The position numbers and the translations under genes are program-made. From Nocardioides palaemonis (GTDB lineage: Bacteria; Actinomycetota; Actinomycetes; Propionibacteriales; Nocardioidaceae), in the NCBI RefSeq assembly GCF_018275325.1, contig NZ_JAGVQR010000003.1, positions 558,001 to 622,000 on the forward strand: a stretch of 64,000 nucleotides of DNA, written 5' to 3'. A model generated the notes under the pieces. The model was not told the origin of the DNA. It worked only from the letters and a program-made list of their open reading frames with translations, and made no database searches. Numbering within the stretch: the first letter of the stretch is position 1; every line of letters starts with the position of its first letter. Shown piece by piece: positions 47,767-55,531 of the stretch.

Positions 47767-48393
47767 GTGACCGCCACCCCCGCCCGCCGTACGCAGGCCG
47801 AGCGCCGTGAGGCGACCACCACCGCCCTGCTCGACGCGACCGCGGCCTGCCTGGCCGAGACCGGGTACGCCGCGACGTCCACCGCGGCCGCCTGCGCGCG
47901 GGCCGGGGTCAGCCAGGGCGCACTGTTCCGGCACTTCCCCACGCGGCAGGCGCTGCTGGTGGCCACCGCCGAGCACGTCGCGCGGCGCAACGTCGAGGAG
48001 TTCCGCGCGAGCGTCGGGTCGGACGTGACGACCGTCGACGCCGTCGCGGACGTCCTCGCCCACTTGCGCCGGGCCGTGCTCTCCCCCGCCAACCAGACCT
48101 GGCGCGAGCTCCTCGTGGCCGCCCGTGCGGACGCGGGCCTGCGCGCCGCGCTGCTGCCGGCGCGGGAGTCGCTGCAGGAGCAGATGCTCGCCGTCGCCGG
48201 CGACCTGTGGCGCGGCCACCTCCCGCCCGACGACCTCGCCGCCGTGCTGAGCATCGTCGTCAACGTCCTCGACGGGCTGGCGTTCTCGGCCCTCGACCCC
48301 GACCCCGCGGCGCCACCGGGCCGCACCGTCGAGCGGGCGCTGCGCCTGCTCGCCGAGATGATCGTCAGCCGCTACGAGCAGGAGCAGTCATGA
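47767..48393 (+). CDS. TetR family transcriptional regulator
   Basis: 208 residues. N-terminal helix-turn-helix RREATTTALLDATAACLAETGYAATSTAAACARAGVSQGALFRHFPTRQALL is typical; the C-terminal ligand domain is variable. GTG 47767 lies just after a near-perfect 22-base palindrome. The stop overlaps the start of the flavin dehydrogenase gene (ATGA), so the regulator most likely controls that enzyme and itself. Confidence 0.9.
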   Translation: MTATPARRTQAERREATTTALLDATAACLAETGYAATSTAAACARAGVSQGALFRHFPTRQALLVATAEHVARRNVEEFRASVGSDVTTVDAVADVLAHLRRAVLSPANQTWRELLVAARADAGLRAALLPARESLQEQMLAVAGDLWRGHLPPDDLAAVLSIVVNVLDGLAFSALDPDPAAPPGRTVERALRLLAEMIVSRYEQEQS

Positions 48394-50078
48394 AGGACTT
48401 CACCCCCGACGCGATCGTCGTCGGCGCCGGCCTCGCCGGGCTGGTCGCCACCCACGAGCTGGCGCTCGCCGGCCGGCGGGTGCTGGTGCTCGACCAGGAG
48501 AACCGCGCCAACCTCGGCGGCCAGGCGTGGTGGTCGCTCGGCGGGCTGTTCTTCGTCGACAGCCCCGAGCAGCGCAGGATGGGGATCACCGACTCCCCCG
48601 AGCTGGCCTGGCAGGACTGGCAGGGCTCGGCGCAGTTCGACCGGCTCGGCGACGGCACGGACGGTCCCGGTCGCGGCGAGGACCACTGGCCGCGACGCTG
48701 GGCCGAGGCGTACGTCCGGTTCGCGCACGAGGAGAAGCGCGACTACCTGCGCGCCCTCGGCCTGCGCTCGCTTCCGTTCGTCGGCTGGGCCGAGCGCGGC
48801 GACGGCCGGGCGCTGGGCCACGGCAACTCGGTCCCCCGCTTCCACCTGACGTGGGGCACCGGCCCCGAGGTGGTGCGGATCTTCGCCGAGCCGGTCCAGC
48901 GGGCCGAGGAGGCGGGGCTCGTGCGCTTCGCGTTCCGGCACCGCGCGGACGAGCTCGTCGTCGAGGACGGTGCGGTCGTCGGCGTACGCGGTGCGGTGCT
49001 CGCCGACGACGACGCCGGGCGCGGCGTGCGGTCCAACCGCGACGTCACCGGCGACTTCGAGCTGCGCGCGTCAGCCGTCGTCGTGACCTCCGGCGGCATC
49101 GGCCACAACCACGAGCTGATGCGCCGCAACTGGCCCACCGACCGCGTCGGCCCCGCACCCGACCACCTGATCTCCGGCGTGCCCGCCCACGTCGACGGAC
49201 GGATGCAGGGCATCGCGGTCGACGCCGGCGCGACGATGGTCAACAAGGACCGGATGTGGGCGTACGTCGAGGGCATCCACAACTGGGACCCGGTCTGGCC
49301 CGACCACGCGATCCGGATCCTGCCCGGCCCCTCGTCGATGTGGTTCGACGCGACCGGCAAGCGGCTCGAGGGGATGTCGGGCGTGCCCGGCGCGGACTCG
49401 ATCGGCGCGATGAAGCAGATCCTGGCCGCCGGCCACGACTACTCGTGGTTCGTGCTGACCCAGTCGATCATCGAGAAGGAGTTCGCCCTGTCGGGCTCCG
49501 AGCAGAACCCCGACATCACCGGCAAGGACCTGAAGTTCCTCGCGCAGAGCCGTCTCGCGAAGGGCGCCCCCGGACCGGTCGAGGCGTTCAAGGAGCACGG
49601 GGTCGACTTCGTCGTCGCCGACACCCTCGACGAGCTGGTCACCGGGATGAACGAGCTCGCCCGCGGGCCGAAGCTCGACGCCGAAGCGCTCGAGCGCGAG
49701 ATCGTCGCGCGCGACCGCGAGGTGGCCAACGACTTCAGCAAGGACGTGCAGGTGATGGCGATCCACAACGCCCGTCGCAGCCGCACCGACAAGCTGATCC
49801 GCGTCGCCAGGCCGCACCGCATCCTCGACCCCGCTCACGGCCCGCTCATCGCCGTACGCCTCAACATCCTGTCCCGCAAGACGCTCGGCGGTCTCGAGAC
49901 CGACCTCGACGGCCGCTGCCTGGCCGCCGACGGCTCGCCGGTCCCGGGGCTGTACGCCGCGGGCGAGGTCGCCGGCTTCGGTGGCGGCGGCGTCCACGGC
50001 TACAACGCGCTCGAGGGCACCTTCCTCGGCGGCTGCATCTTCTCCGGGCGGGCGGTCGGGCGGGCGCTGGCGCGCTGA
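48390..50078 (+). CDS. FAD-binding dehydrogenase (KstD / fumarate-reductase flavoprotein superfamily)
   Basis: 562 residues. Dinucleotide-binding GAGLAGL at 12-18 and VLVLDQENRANLGGQAWWSLGG define the FAD site. TSGGIGHNHELMRRNWP and the C-terminal TDLDGRCLAADGSPVPGLYAAGEVAGFGGGGVHGYNALEGTFLGG are conserved. It matches the FAD-binding dehydrogenase group near 3-ketosteroid delta-1-dehydrogenases (similar in size to mycobacterial Rv0785). Likely substrate is a steroid-like or other cyclic ketone, but no steroid catabolism genes are in the window. Confidence 0.88.
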   Translation: MKDFTPDAIVVGAGLAGLVATHELALAGRRVLVLDQENRANLGGQAWWSLGGLFFVDSPEQRRMGITDSPELAWQDWQGSAQFDRLGDGTDGPGRGEDHWPRRWAEAYVRFAHEEKRDYLRALGLRSLPFVGWAERGDGRALGHGNSVPRFHLTWGTGPEVVRIFAEPVQRAEEAGLVRFAFRHRADELVVEDGAVVGVRGAVLADDDAGRGVRSNRDVTGDFELRASAVVVTSGGIGHNHELMRRNWPTDRVGPAPDHLISGVPAHVDGRMQGIAVDAGATMVNKDRMWAYVEGIHNWDPVWPDHAIRILPGPSSMWFDATGKRLEGMSGVPGADSIGAMKQILAAGHDYSWFVLTQSIIEKEFALSGSEQNPDITGKDLKFLAQSRLAKGAPGPVEAFKEHGVDFVVADTLDELVTGMNELARGPKLDAEALEREIVARDREVANDFSKDVQVMAIHNARRSRTDKLIRVARPHRILDPAHGPLIAVRLNILSRKTLGGLETDLDGRCLAADGSPVPGLYAAGEVAGFGGGGVHGYNALEGTFLGGCIFSGRAVGRALAR

Positions 50079-50085
50079 GGACTCC

Positions 50086-50394
50086 TCAGCGCCGTTGCCA
50101 CCACGTGGTGGCCGGGGTCAGCTCGTAGTTGGCGTAGCTGAGGTAGCGGAGCTCGCGCGGCTGCCGCAGCACGAGCTCACGGACGTGCTGCGCTCCTGAG
50201 TCCAGGTGCCAGCCGCCGATCGCGGTCATGTCATCCCACTCGCGCCGCGTCATGTCGATCTCGACGACCTGGTCCGCCTCGCCTTCTCGCTCGACGCTCA
50301 CCACCAGGCCGTGCGGCGCCCGGTCGGAGACGTCCCCGATGGTGCGCAGCACGTCGACCAGGTGGTCCCACAACCTGTCGATCCCCCGCTCCAT
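50086..50394 (-). CDS. Hypothetical protein
   Basis: 102 residues, soluble, no recognised family. Alternating hydrophobic/charged strands (GLVVSVEREGEADQVVEIDMTRREWDDM) and a C-terminal YLSYANYELTPATTWWQRR suggest a small alpha/beta domain. It lies tail to tail with the flavin dehydrogenase, with its own promoter (GATGCT 6 bases before ATG 50394). Codon use is normal for the genome. Confidence 0.65.
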   Translation of the reverse strand: MERGIDRLWDHLVDVLRTIGDVSDRAPHGLVVSVEREGEADQVVEIDMTRREWDDMTAIGGWHLDSGAQHVRELVLRQPRELRYLSYANYELTPATTWWQRR

Positions 50395-50480
50395 GCCGGC
50401 AGCATCGCACGCACTGCGTGTTGCGAGCCTCGCCTCTGAGAGGGGTGGTGGCTCCGGCGCGGCTCCGGCATCGTTCAGCC

Positions 50481-50693
50481 ATGGCCGAGAACCGGTGGAT
50501 CGACGAGGACTGGTCGCACGACTGGCTGTTCTGGGTCAGCGTGGCGGTGGCGCTGACGGGTCTTGTGCTCTCCGTCGTCCTCACCGATGCGCCCGCCTGG
50601 AGGGTCGCGACCGGGACCCTCGGGCTGTTCGGCTTCATGATCTGTGTCGTCGGCTTCGCGCGGACGGCCTGGCGCGCCTACCGCAGCGAGTAG
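50481..50693 (+). CDS. Small two-helix membrane protein
   Basis: 70 residues from ATG 50481. A polar Trp/Asp-rich N-terminus (RWIDEDWSHDW) precedes two hydrophobic helices (about 17-35 and 44-62). No family recognised. A weak CATCGT box lies 6 bases before the ATG, giving a leaderless start. It converges with the next gene, leaving 4 bases between stops. Confidence 0.6.
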   Translation: MAENRWIDEDWSHDWLFWVSVAVALTGLVLSVVLTDAPAWRVATGTLGLFGFMICVVGFARTAWRAYRSE

Positions 50694-50697
50694 GAGG

Positions 50698-51210
50698 TCA
50701 CGCCTGGAGCTCGGCGAGCCGTCCATGCAGGCGTGCCGGCAGCACGAGCGACCAGCCGAGCAATGCACACCACATCGCCACCCAGCACCACCACCACGGC
50801 GAAGAGGTGACAGCGAGCCAGCCGCCGAGAAGGAGGAAGGCCGCCGTCACGCCCAGGGTCCACCAGCGGTTGCGTCGGGTCTCCTCCAGCTGGTGGGCCA
50901 CCAGGCGGGCCGCGGCAGCCCGCTCCGCCGGATCCTCCGGCACCGGCCCCTTCGCGGCGGACCGGAGCACCGCCACTCGTCGATCTGGCGCCACGTCGCC
51001 CACCGCCACCCGGGTCCGTCGGTTGACCCGCATCAGGAACAACCCCATGAAGGTCCCGAAGAAGGCGCCCCCGACCGCGGCAGCGAAGATCCCCCGCTGG
51101 AGCGGATCGTCGTCGACCACGATGTTGAAGACGGCCATGAACGTGCCGAAGGGGACGCCTGTGGTGAGGGCCAGGACCCACCACGGGGCGTCCAGTAGTC
51201 GTGTGCGCAC
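50698..51210 (-). CDS. Four-helix hypothetical membrane protein
   Basis: 170 residues from GTG 51210. Two helices near the N-terminus (about 9-30 and 38-58) and two near the C-terminus (about 118-160) flank a charged central region (NRRTRVAVGDVAPDRRVAVLRSAAKGP...HQLEETRRNRWW) likely cytoplasmic. No recognised family. The sequence before GTG 51210 contains CATGCT 6 bases upstream. The longer frame to 51267 runs over the SOS-gene promoter region and is not preferred. Confidence 0.65.
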   Translation of the reverse strand: MRTRLLDAPWWVLALTTGVPFGTFMAVFNIVVDDDPLQRGIFAAAVGGAFFGTFMGLFLMRVNRRTRVAVGDVAPDRRVAVLRSAAKGPVPEDPAERAAAARLVAHQLEETRRNRWWTLGVTAAFLLLGGWLAVTSSPWWWCWVAMWCALLGWSLVLPARLHGRLAELQA

Positions 51211-51291
51211 GGGCCGAGCATGACCCAACCCCCCGCGCTCACGACAGGGAGCGGACGACGCTTCCACAAGATGGGGGACGGGCCTTGTTGA

Positions 51292-51318
51292 TCGAACACC
51301 TGTTCGATAGACTGCGGT
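51292..51318 (+). promoter_or_regulatory. LexA (SOS) box and leaderless promoter for the HNH gene
   Basis: TCGAACACCTGTTCGA (51292-51307) fits the actinobacterial SOS consensus TCGAAC-N4-GTTCGA exactly. TAGACT (51308-51313) abuts it and lies 5 bases before ATG 51319, so LexA would block polymerase directly. Confidence 0.88.
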
Positions 51319-52821
51319 ATGGCCCAGCCCCCTTCGACTCCTCAGCCGCCGTCAGCGGCCGACGAGGCGACCGAGCAGCAGCTGTTGGGGCTGGCATCGA
51401 CCGCGCTGCGCACCCGGCGCCTGGGCGAGGTCGAGGAGATCCGGGTCGCGGTCCAGTGGGCGGTCGTCCACGGCGAACCGCGTCCCGCTGAGGACGGAGA
51501 GCGCGACCCTCGGCGGGATCCGATGGTCACCCCCGGCGGAGACGGCACCCCTCCCGTGCGCGAGCACGCCATCGCCGAGCTCGCGTTCGCCCGCCAGACC
51601 CACCCCGCCACCACCCGCGCACTGATCGCCGACGGGCTCGACCTGCACCATCGCCTCCCGCTCACCTGGGCGGTCGTCGAGGCCGGTGACTGCGAACCCT
51701 GGGTCGCACGCAAGGTCGCCGTCCTGTGCCGTGCCCTGCTGTCCGAGCAGGTCGGCGTCGTCGACTCCGCCGTAGCCAAGGCCATCGCCGGCCACGCCCC
51801 GTCGACCGTCCTGGAGATCGCCCGCGCCAAGACCATCGAGGCCGACCCCGACACCCACCACGCCGAACAGGACCGCATCCGCCACGAACGCTACGTCCGG
51901 CTCTCGCGCTCCGACGAGCACGGCTACCGCCACCTCATCGCCCGCATCACCCTCGGCGACGCCGCGACCATCGACGCCATGCTCGACCGCGTCGCCGACA
52001 TCCTCGCCACCAGCCCCGACCACGCGATGGGCGCAGACCACAACCACGACGAGCTCCGCTCCCTGGCCCTCGGCTGGCTCGCCCGCCCCGCCGACCTCCT
52101 CCAGCTCCTGCTCGCCCACACCGAGCCAGCCGACGACACCGAGCCGGTCGAGGACGAGTCCGAGGACCCCGAGGACTCACGTCCCGCCTGGGCACCCGAC
52201 CACCTCCACACCCTGCTCGGCCACCTCGCCGGCATGTCGACCCGCCAGCTCGCCTCCCTGCGCCCCAAGGCCCGCCTGTTCGTCCACATCACCGATGACA
52301 CGCTGCGGAAGCTGCTGACCCGCACGGGCACCGGCGTCGCCCGCGTCGAGGGCATCGGCCCCCTCGACGCCCGCCAGCTCGCCGAGGTCCTCGGCACCAC
52401 CGACCTCACCATCACCCCCGTCCTCGACCTCCAGATGCGACGCCGAGTCGACGCCTACGAGCACCCCGAGGACATCAAGGACCACGCCTGGACCCAGACC
52501 GGCGGCGACTGCTACCCCTACTCCCCCCGCTCAGCCACTCGCGACGGCGTCGACTACGACCACGCACAGCCATACGACGACACCGGACCGCCCGGCCAGA
52601 CCGGCACCCACAACTGCGGCCCCCTACGCCGCAGCCACCACCGCACCAAGACCCACTCCGGCATCACCACCCGCCTCGTCGGACCCGGCCGCCACCTCTG
52701 GCACACCCCCCACGGCCAGGCCCTCCTCGTCGACCACCGCGGCACCACCCCCCTCACCACCGCACAAGCCCAAGCCATGGCCGACGCCATCGACGACGGC
52801 GTCGAGCTCTACTGGACCTGA
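51319..52821 (+). CDS. DUF222 / HNH endonuclease family protein (13E12 type)
   Basis: 500 residues. DUF222 spans about 20-330 and is helical. The C-terminal HNH region holds VDYDHAQPY, an Asn in THNCGPL and SHHRTKTHSG, so the catalytic His and metal ligands are present, but the usual paired zinc cysteines are reduced to one or two. The mycobacterial relatives (REP13E12 genes) are LexA-controlled, which matches the exact SOS box here. The likely role is DNA cleavage or mobility during DNA damage; several 13E12 copies carry phage integration sites. The 3' end overlaps the convergent AraC gene by 13 bases. Confidence 0.9.
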   Translation: MAQPPSTPQPPSAADEATEQQLLGLASTALRTRRLGEVEEIRVAVQWAVVHGEPRPAEDGERDPRRDPMVTPGGDGTPPVREHAIAELAFARQTHPATTRALIADGLDLHHRLPLTWAVVEAGDCEPWVARKVAVLCRALLSEQVGVVDSAVAKAIAGHAPSTVLEIARAKTIEADPDTHHAEQDRIRHERYVRLSRSDEHGYRHLIARITLGDAATIDAMLDRVADILATSPDHAMGADHNHDELRSLALGWLARPADLLQLLLAHTEPADDTEPVEDESEDPEDSRPAWAPDHLHTLLGHLAGMSTRQLASLRPKARLFVHITDDTLRKLLTRTGTGVARVEGIGPLDARQLAEVLGTTDLTITPVLDLQMRRRVDAYEHPEDIKDHAWTQTGGDCYPYSPRSATRDGVDYDHAQPYDDTGPPGQTGTHNCGPLRRSHHRTKTHSGITTRLVGPGRHLWHTPHGQALLVDHRGTTPLTTAQAQAMADAIDDGVELYWT

Positions 52822-53768
52822 GTCATGCGCGGCCGGTCGCCCGCCCGCCGGTGGTCCCGCGGACTGGTGCCGCGCTCGCGCTTGAAGGCCGCGCTGAGCG
52901 CGAACGGGGTGGCGTAGCCGACCCGCCGCGCGACCGAGGCGAGCGTCGCGTCGGGCTCAAGGAGCAGGTCGGCGGCCAGGGAGATCCGCCAGTCCGTCAG
53001 GAACGTCATCGGCGGCTCACCGACCAGGTCGGTGAACCTCCGGGCGAAGGACGCACGGGAGACCCCGGTCCTGGCAGCGAGCTCGGCCACCGTCCACGGG
53101 TGCTCGGGATGGTGCTGCATCAGTCGCAGCGCGCTGCCGACGACGGCGTCCGCCTGCGCGGCGTACCACCCGGGCCTCCCGGAGTCGGAGCGACCGAACC
53201 AGGTCCGCAGCAGGGTGATGAGCAGCAGGTCGAGGAGCCGGTCGAGGACCGCCTCCTGGCCCGGCTCGTCGCGGACCACCTCCTCGCCGAGGAGGGATAC
53301 CAGCGGCGTGTCGAGGTCGTCGGCGCGGAGCACGAGCGTCCGGGGAAGCGCGCGGACCAGACGGCGGGTGACCTCCCCCTCGAGCTGGTAGACCCCGGTC
53401 AGGAGCACGGTCTCGCCCACCTTGCTGTTGCCCCAGCTGCGCACGCCGCGGCCCATCTCCTCGACCACGACGTGGCCGTCGACCGTGGTGCACACCTGAC
53501 CGGGGTGGATCACGACCTGGTCGGGCGTGTCCGGCTCGTCGGCCATCGTCCAGTGCTCACCGCCCACCCACACCACGACGTCGCCCGCCTCCAGCCGGAC
53601 CGGCTCCTCGCCGTCGGGGCGGACCCAGAGGTGGCCGCGCACCACCGCGGTCACCGACAGCGGCGCCTCGTCCTCGAGCCGCACCGACCAGGGCGGGCCC
53701 AGCAGGATCCGGAGGAGGAACGCCCGGCGCGCGCGAGGACCGTCGAGCAGTGCCGAGAGGCCGTCCAC
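52809..53768 (-). CDS. AraC family transcriptional regulator with cupin sensor domain
   Basis: 319 residues. The N-terminal cupin-like domain (about 20-150, VTAVVRGHLWVRPDGEEPVRLEAGDVVVW) matches AraC proteins with a cupin_6 ligand domain; the C-terminal pair of helix-turn-helix motifs (about 215-310) contains WTVAELAARTGVSRASFARRFTDLVGEPPMTFL and SVARRVGYATPFALSAAFKRERGTSPRDHR. Such regulators usually control the divergent gene, here the DUF1772 membrane protein. GTG 53768 lies 6 bases after TAGGAT. Confidence 0.92.
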   Translation of the reverse strand: MDGLSALLDGPRARRAFLLRILLGPPWSVRLEDEAPLSVTAVVRGHLWVRPDGEEPVRLEAGDVVVWVGGEHWTMADEPDTPDQVVIHPGQVCTTVDGHVVVEEMGRGVRSWGNSKVGETVLLTGVYQLEGEVTRRLVRALPRTLVLRADDLDTPLVSLLGEEVVRDEPGQEAVLDRLLDLLLITLLRTWFGRSDSGRPGWYAAQADAVVGSALRLMQHHPEHPWTVAELAARTGVSRASFARRFTDLVGEPPMTFLTDWRISLAADLLLEPDATLASVARRVGYATPFALSAAFKRERGTSPRDHRRAGDRPRMTQVQ

Positions 53769-53780
53769 GCCCCCATCCTA
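53769..53780 (-). promoter_or_regulatory. Leaderless-type promoter for the AraC regulator
   Basis: TAGGAT (53775-53780, minus strand) lies 6 bases before GTG 53768. Confidence 0.5.
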
Positions 53781-53799
53781 GACGCTCGCGCATGTATCG

Positions 53800-53812
53800 G
53801 GCTGGTTCAGCC
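53800..53812. promoter_or_regulatory. Short palindrome between araC and DUF1772
   Basis: GGCTG-GTT-CAGCC sits in the divergent intergenic region; a possible binding site, though AraC proteins more often use direct repeats. Confidence 0.3.
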
Positions 53813-53848
53813 ATGGAAGATCTCGAGCGTGGGCGATGGACTGGGCCC

Positions 53849-54343
53849 ATGACGACCGATCTGGCCTCCACCGCCCGCGGTCCCGTGCTCGTGCTGGCTG
53901 CCGTTGTCGCCGCCCTCCAGGCCGGCACGTACTTCACCTGGGCGACGGGCGTGATGCCCGGGCTCGCCCGGGTCGACGACCGCACCTTCGTGAGCACGAT
54001 GCAGCACGTCAACGTCGCGATCGTGAACCCGGTCTTCCTGACGACGTTCGTCGCCGCACCGCTCCTCGCGGGCACCACGGCTGTCGTGGGAGGCAGCCCG
54101 GCCCGCGGCTGGGCCGTCGCCGCCACCGCTCTGGCGATCGGCACGGTGGCGATCACCGCGGCGGGCAACGTCCCGCTCAACGACGCCCTCGCGGCCGCCG
54201 GCGCGGTCGACGCCATCCCCGACCTGGCGTCCGTGCGTGCCGACTTCGAGTCGCGATGGGTCCTGCTCAACATCGCTCGCTGCGTCACCTCGGCCGGCGC
54301 GGTCGCCTGCCTCGCCGCGGCCGGCCTGCGGACGTCGGGCTGA
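53849..54343 (+). CDS. DUF1772 family membrane protein
   Basis: 164 residues with four hydrophobic helices. The first has QAGTYFTWATGVMPGLARVDDRTFV, and the conserved QHVNVAIVNPVFL, GNVPLNDALAAAG and FESRWVLLNIAR positions are typical of DUF1772. A few relatives take part in polyketide anthrone oxidation, but most are uncharacterised. Divergence from a cupin-type AraC gene suggests inducible expression by a small molecule. Confidence 0.85.
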   Translation: MTTDLASTARGPVLVLAAVVAALQAGTYFTWATGVMPGLARVDDRTFVSTMQHVNVAIVNPVFLTTFVAAPLLAGTTAVVGGSPARGWAVAATALAIGTVAITAAGNVPLNDALAAAGAVDAIPDLASVRADFESRWVLLNIARCVTSAGAVACLAAAGLRTSG

Positions 54344-54402
54344 CGGCACCGGTTGCGGCAGCGCGCCGCAGGTCACAGCCCCGCAACGAAGCGACAACGC
54401 TT

Positions 54403-54423
54403 GGTCACGCCGTGAGCGTGACC
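54403..54423 (+). promoter_or_regulatory. Stem-loop upstream of the IscA-like gene
   Basis: Perfect 8-base arms GGTCACGC and GCGTGACC with a 5-base loop, preceded by a smaller dyad AAGCG-ACAA-CGCTT (54389-54402). It lies 60 bases after the DUF1772 stop; it could be an operator for the next gene or a transcript end. No T-tract follows. Confidence 0.4.
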
Positions 54424-54489
54424 CCCGGTTGCACCTCCTGCCAGTCCGGCACACGGTGGAGGTCCACGACCGGAAGGAGCGAGCCACCC

Positions 54490-54771
54490 ATGCTCACCCT
54501 CACCCGCAGGGCCCATGACGCCCTCGTCGACCTGCAGCGCCTCCCCCACACGCCCGCCGGACTCGGACTCCAGATCCGCCAGCACCGCGACCGCCCCGGC
54601 TTCGGCGTACGACGCGCCACGCGCCCGGAGGCCGACGAGGTGGTCGTCGGCCCGGACGAGGGCCCGCGGGTGTTCCTCGGTCCCGTCGCGGCGCGACGCT
54701 TCGCCGAGCACGAGCTCGACGTGCGCGGCGAGCTGCCCGTGCGGCTCGAGTTCGTGGTCCGCGCCCGCTAG
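54490..54771 (+). CDS. IscA/HesB-like protein lacking cysteines
   Basis: 93 residues with the A-type carrier outline: LTLTRRAHDALVDLQ at the N-terminus, LGLQIRQHRDRPGFGVRRA, EVVVGPDEGPRVFLGPVAARRF and ELDVRGEL. True IscA proteins hold Fe-S clusters with three cysteines; none of these, nor any other Cys, is present here. It therefore cannot be a conventional Fe-S carrier and may be a structural or regulatory derivative. A strong GGAAGGAG ribosome-binding site precedes the ATG. Confidence 0.7.
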   Translation: MLTLTRRAHDALVDLQRLPHTPAGLGLQIRQHRDRPGFGVRRATRPEADEVVVGPDEGPRVFLGPVAARRFAEHELDVRGELPVRLEFVVRAR

Positions 54772-54781
54772 GACCGGGTGG

Positions 54782-55444
54782 TCAGACGACTCCGCGCAGG
54801 CGGGCCACGGCGTCGAGGGTGAGGTCGAGCGTCGGCTCGAACTCCCGCCCGAAGGAGTAGCCGGGTTGGAGGGCCTGCCCCTCGGCGAACGCCGTGAAGT
54901 GCGGGAAGGCCTCGCGCACCTCGTCGCCGAGGATCTCGGCCCCGACGGCGGCGAGCTCGTCCTCGGTCTCGAACGGCAGCGCGATCTCCTGCAGCACGAA
55001 CCCGTAGAGGTGCGCATCGAGGAGCGCGACCGCGGTCCCGGTGGCCGCGAGGTCGAACCCGTCGGCCATCAAGCAGCCCAGCACCGCGTCGTGGTGCGCG
55101 ATCGTCGCGGGCCCCGGCGTGCGGCGCGAGTCCATCAACCCGACCGCCCACCGGTGACGCCGCAGCACCTCGCGCCCGGTCAGCGAGCGGGCCCGGAGCT
55201 CGGTGCGCCAGTCACCCCCGACGCGCGGGGCGTGCACCTCGGCGAAGACCGCGTCGACCATCGCGTCGAGCAGCCCCTCCTTGCCGTCGACGTGGTGGTA
55301 GAGCGACATCGCCTCGACGCCGAGGCCGCGCGCCAGCGCGCGCATCGACAGCGCCGCCACGCCGTCGGCGTCGGCGAGCGCGACCGCCAGGGCCACCACG
55401 CGGTCGCGCGAGAGGGCGGGACGGGCGGACGAGCTGGCGGGCAC
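54782..55444 (-). CDS. TetR/AcrR family regulator
   Basis: 220 residues. The helix-turn-helix region reads LSRDRVVALAVALADADGVAALSMRALARGLGVEAMSLYHHVDGKEGLLDAMVD, and the C-terminal domain is of the TetR_C type found in the tetracycline repressor itself. It is divergent from an oxidoreductase gene, with two 13-base operators between them. GTG 55444 follows a GGAG ribosome-binding site. Confidence 0.92.
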   Translation of the reverse strand: MPASSSARPALSRDRVVALAVALADADGVAALSMRALARGLGVEAMSLYHHVDGKEGLLDAMVDAVFAEVHAPRVGGDWRTELRARSLTGREVLRRHRWAVGLMDSRRTPGPATIAHHDAVLGCLMADGFDLAATGTAVALLDAHLYGFVLQEIALPFETEDELAAVGAEILGDEVREAFPHFTAFAEGQALQPGYSFGREFEPTLDLTLDAVARLRGVV

Positions 55445-55475
55445 GAGGACTCCGATCGGTCAGCGGTTGCCTGAT

Positions 55476-55488
55476 CTTACGCCGTAAG
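55476..55488. promoter_or_regulatory. TetR operator O1
   Basis: CTTACGCCGTAAG: perfect 5-base arms around three bases, about 32 bases from the tetR start. Confidence 0.75.
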
Positions 55489-55509
55489 GCTATCCTCCCG
55501 ACGATCAGA

Positions 55510-55522
55510 CTTACAGCGTAAG
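55510..55522. promoter_or_regulatory. TetR operator O2
   Basis: CTTACAGCGTAAG has the same arms as O1, 34 bases away centre to centre, and lies 9 bases before the oxidoreductase start, so binding would cover its ribosome-binding site region. Confidence 0.75.
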
Positions 55523-55531
55523 GGAGACTCC

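Noticed and set aside
51319..52821. Active insertion sequence or prophage remnant at the HNH gene
   Set aside because: No transposase, integrase, attachment repeat or phage structural gene is nearby; the DUF222 gene is single and complete.
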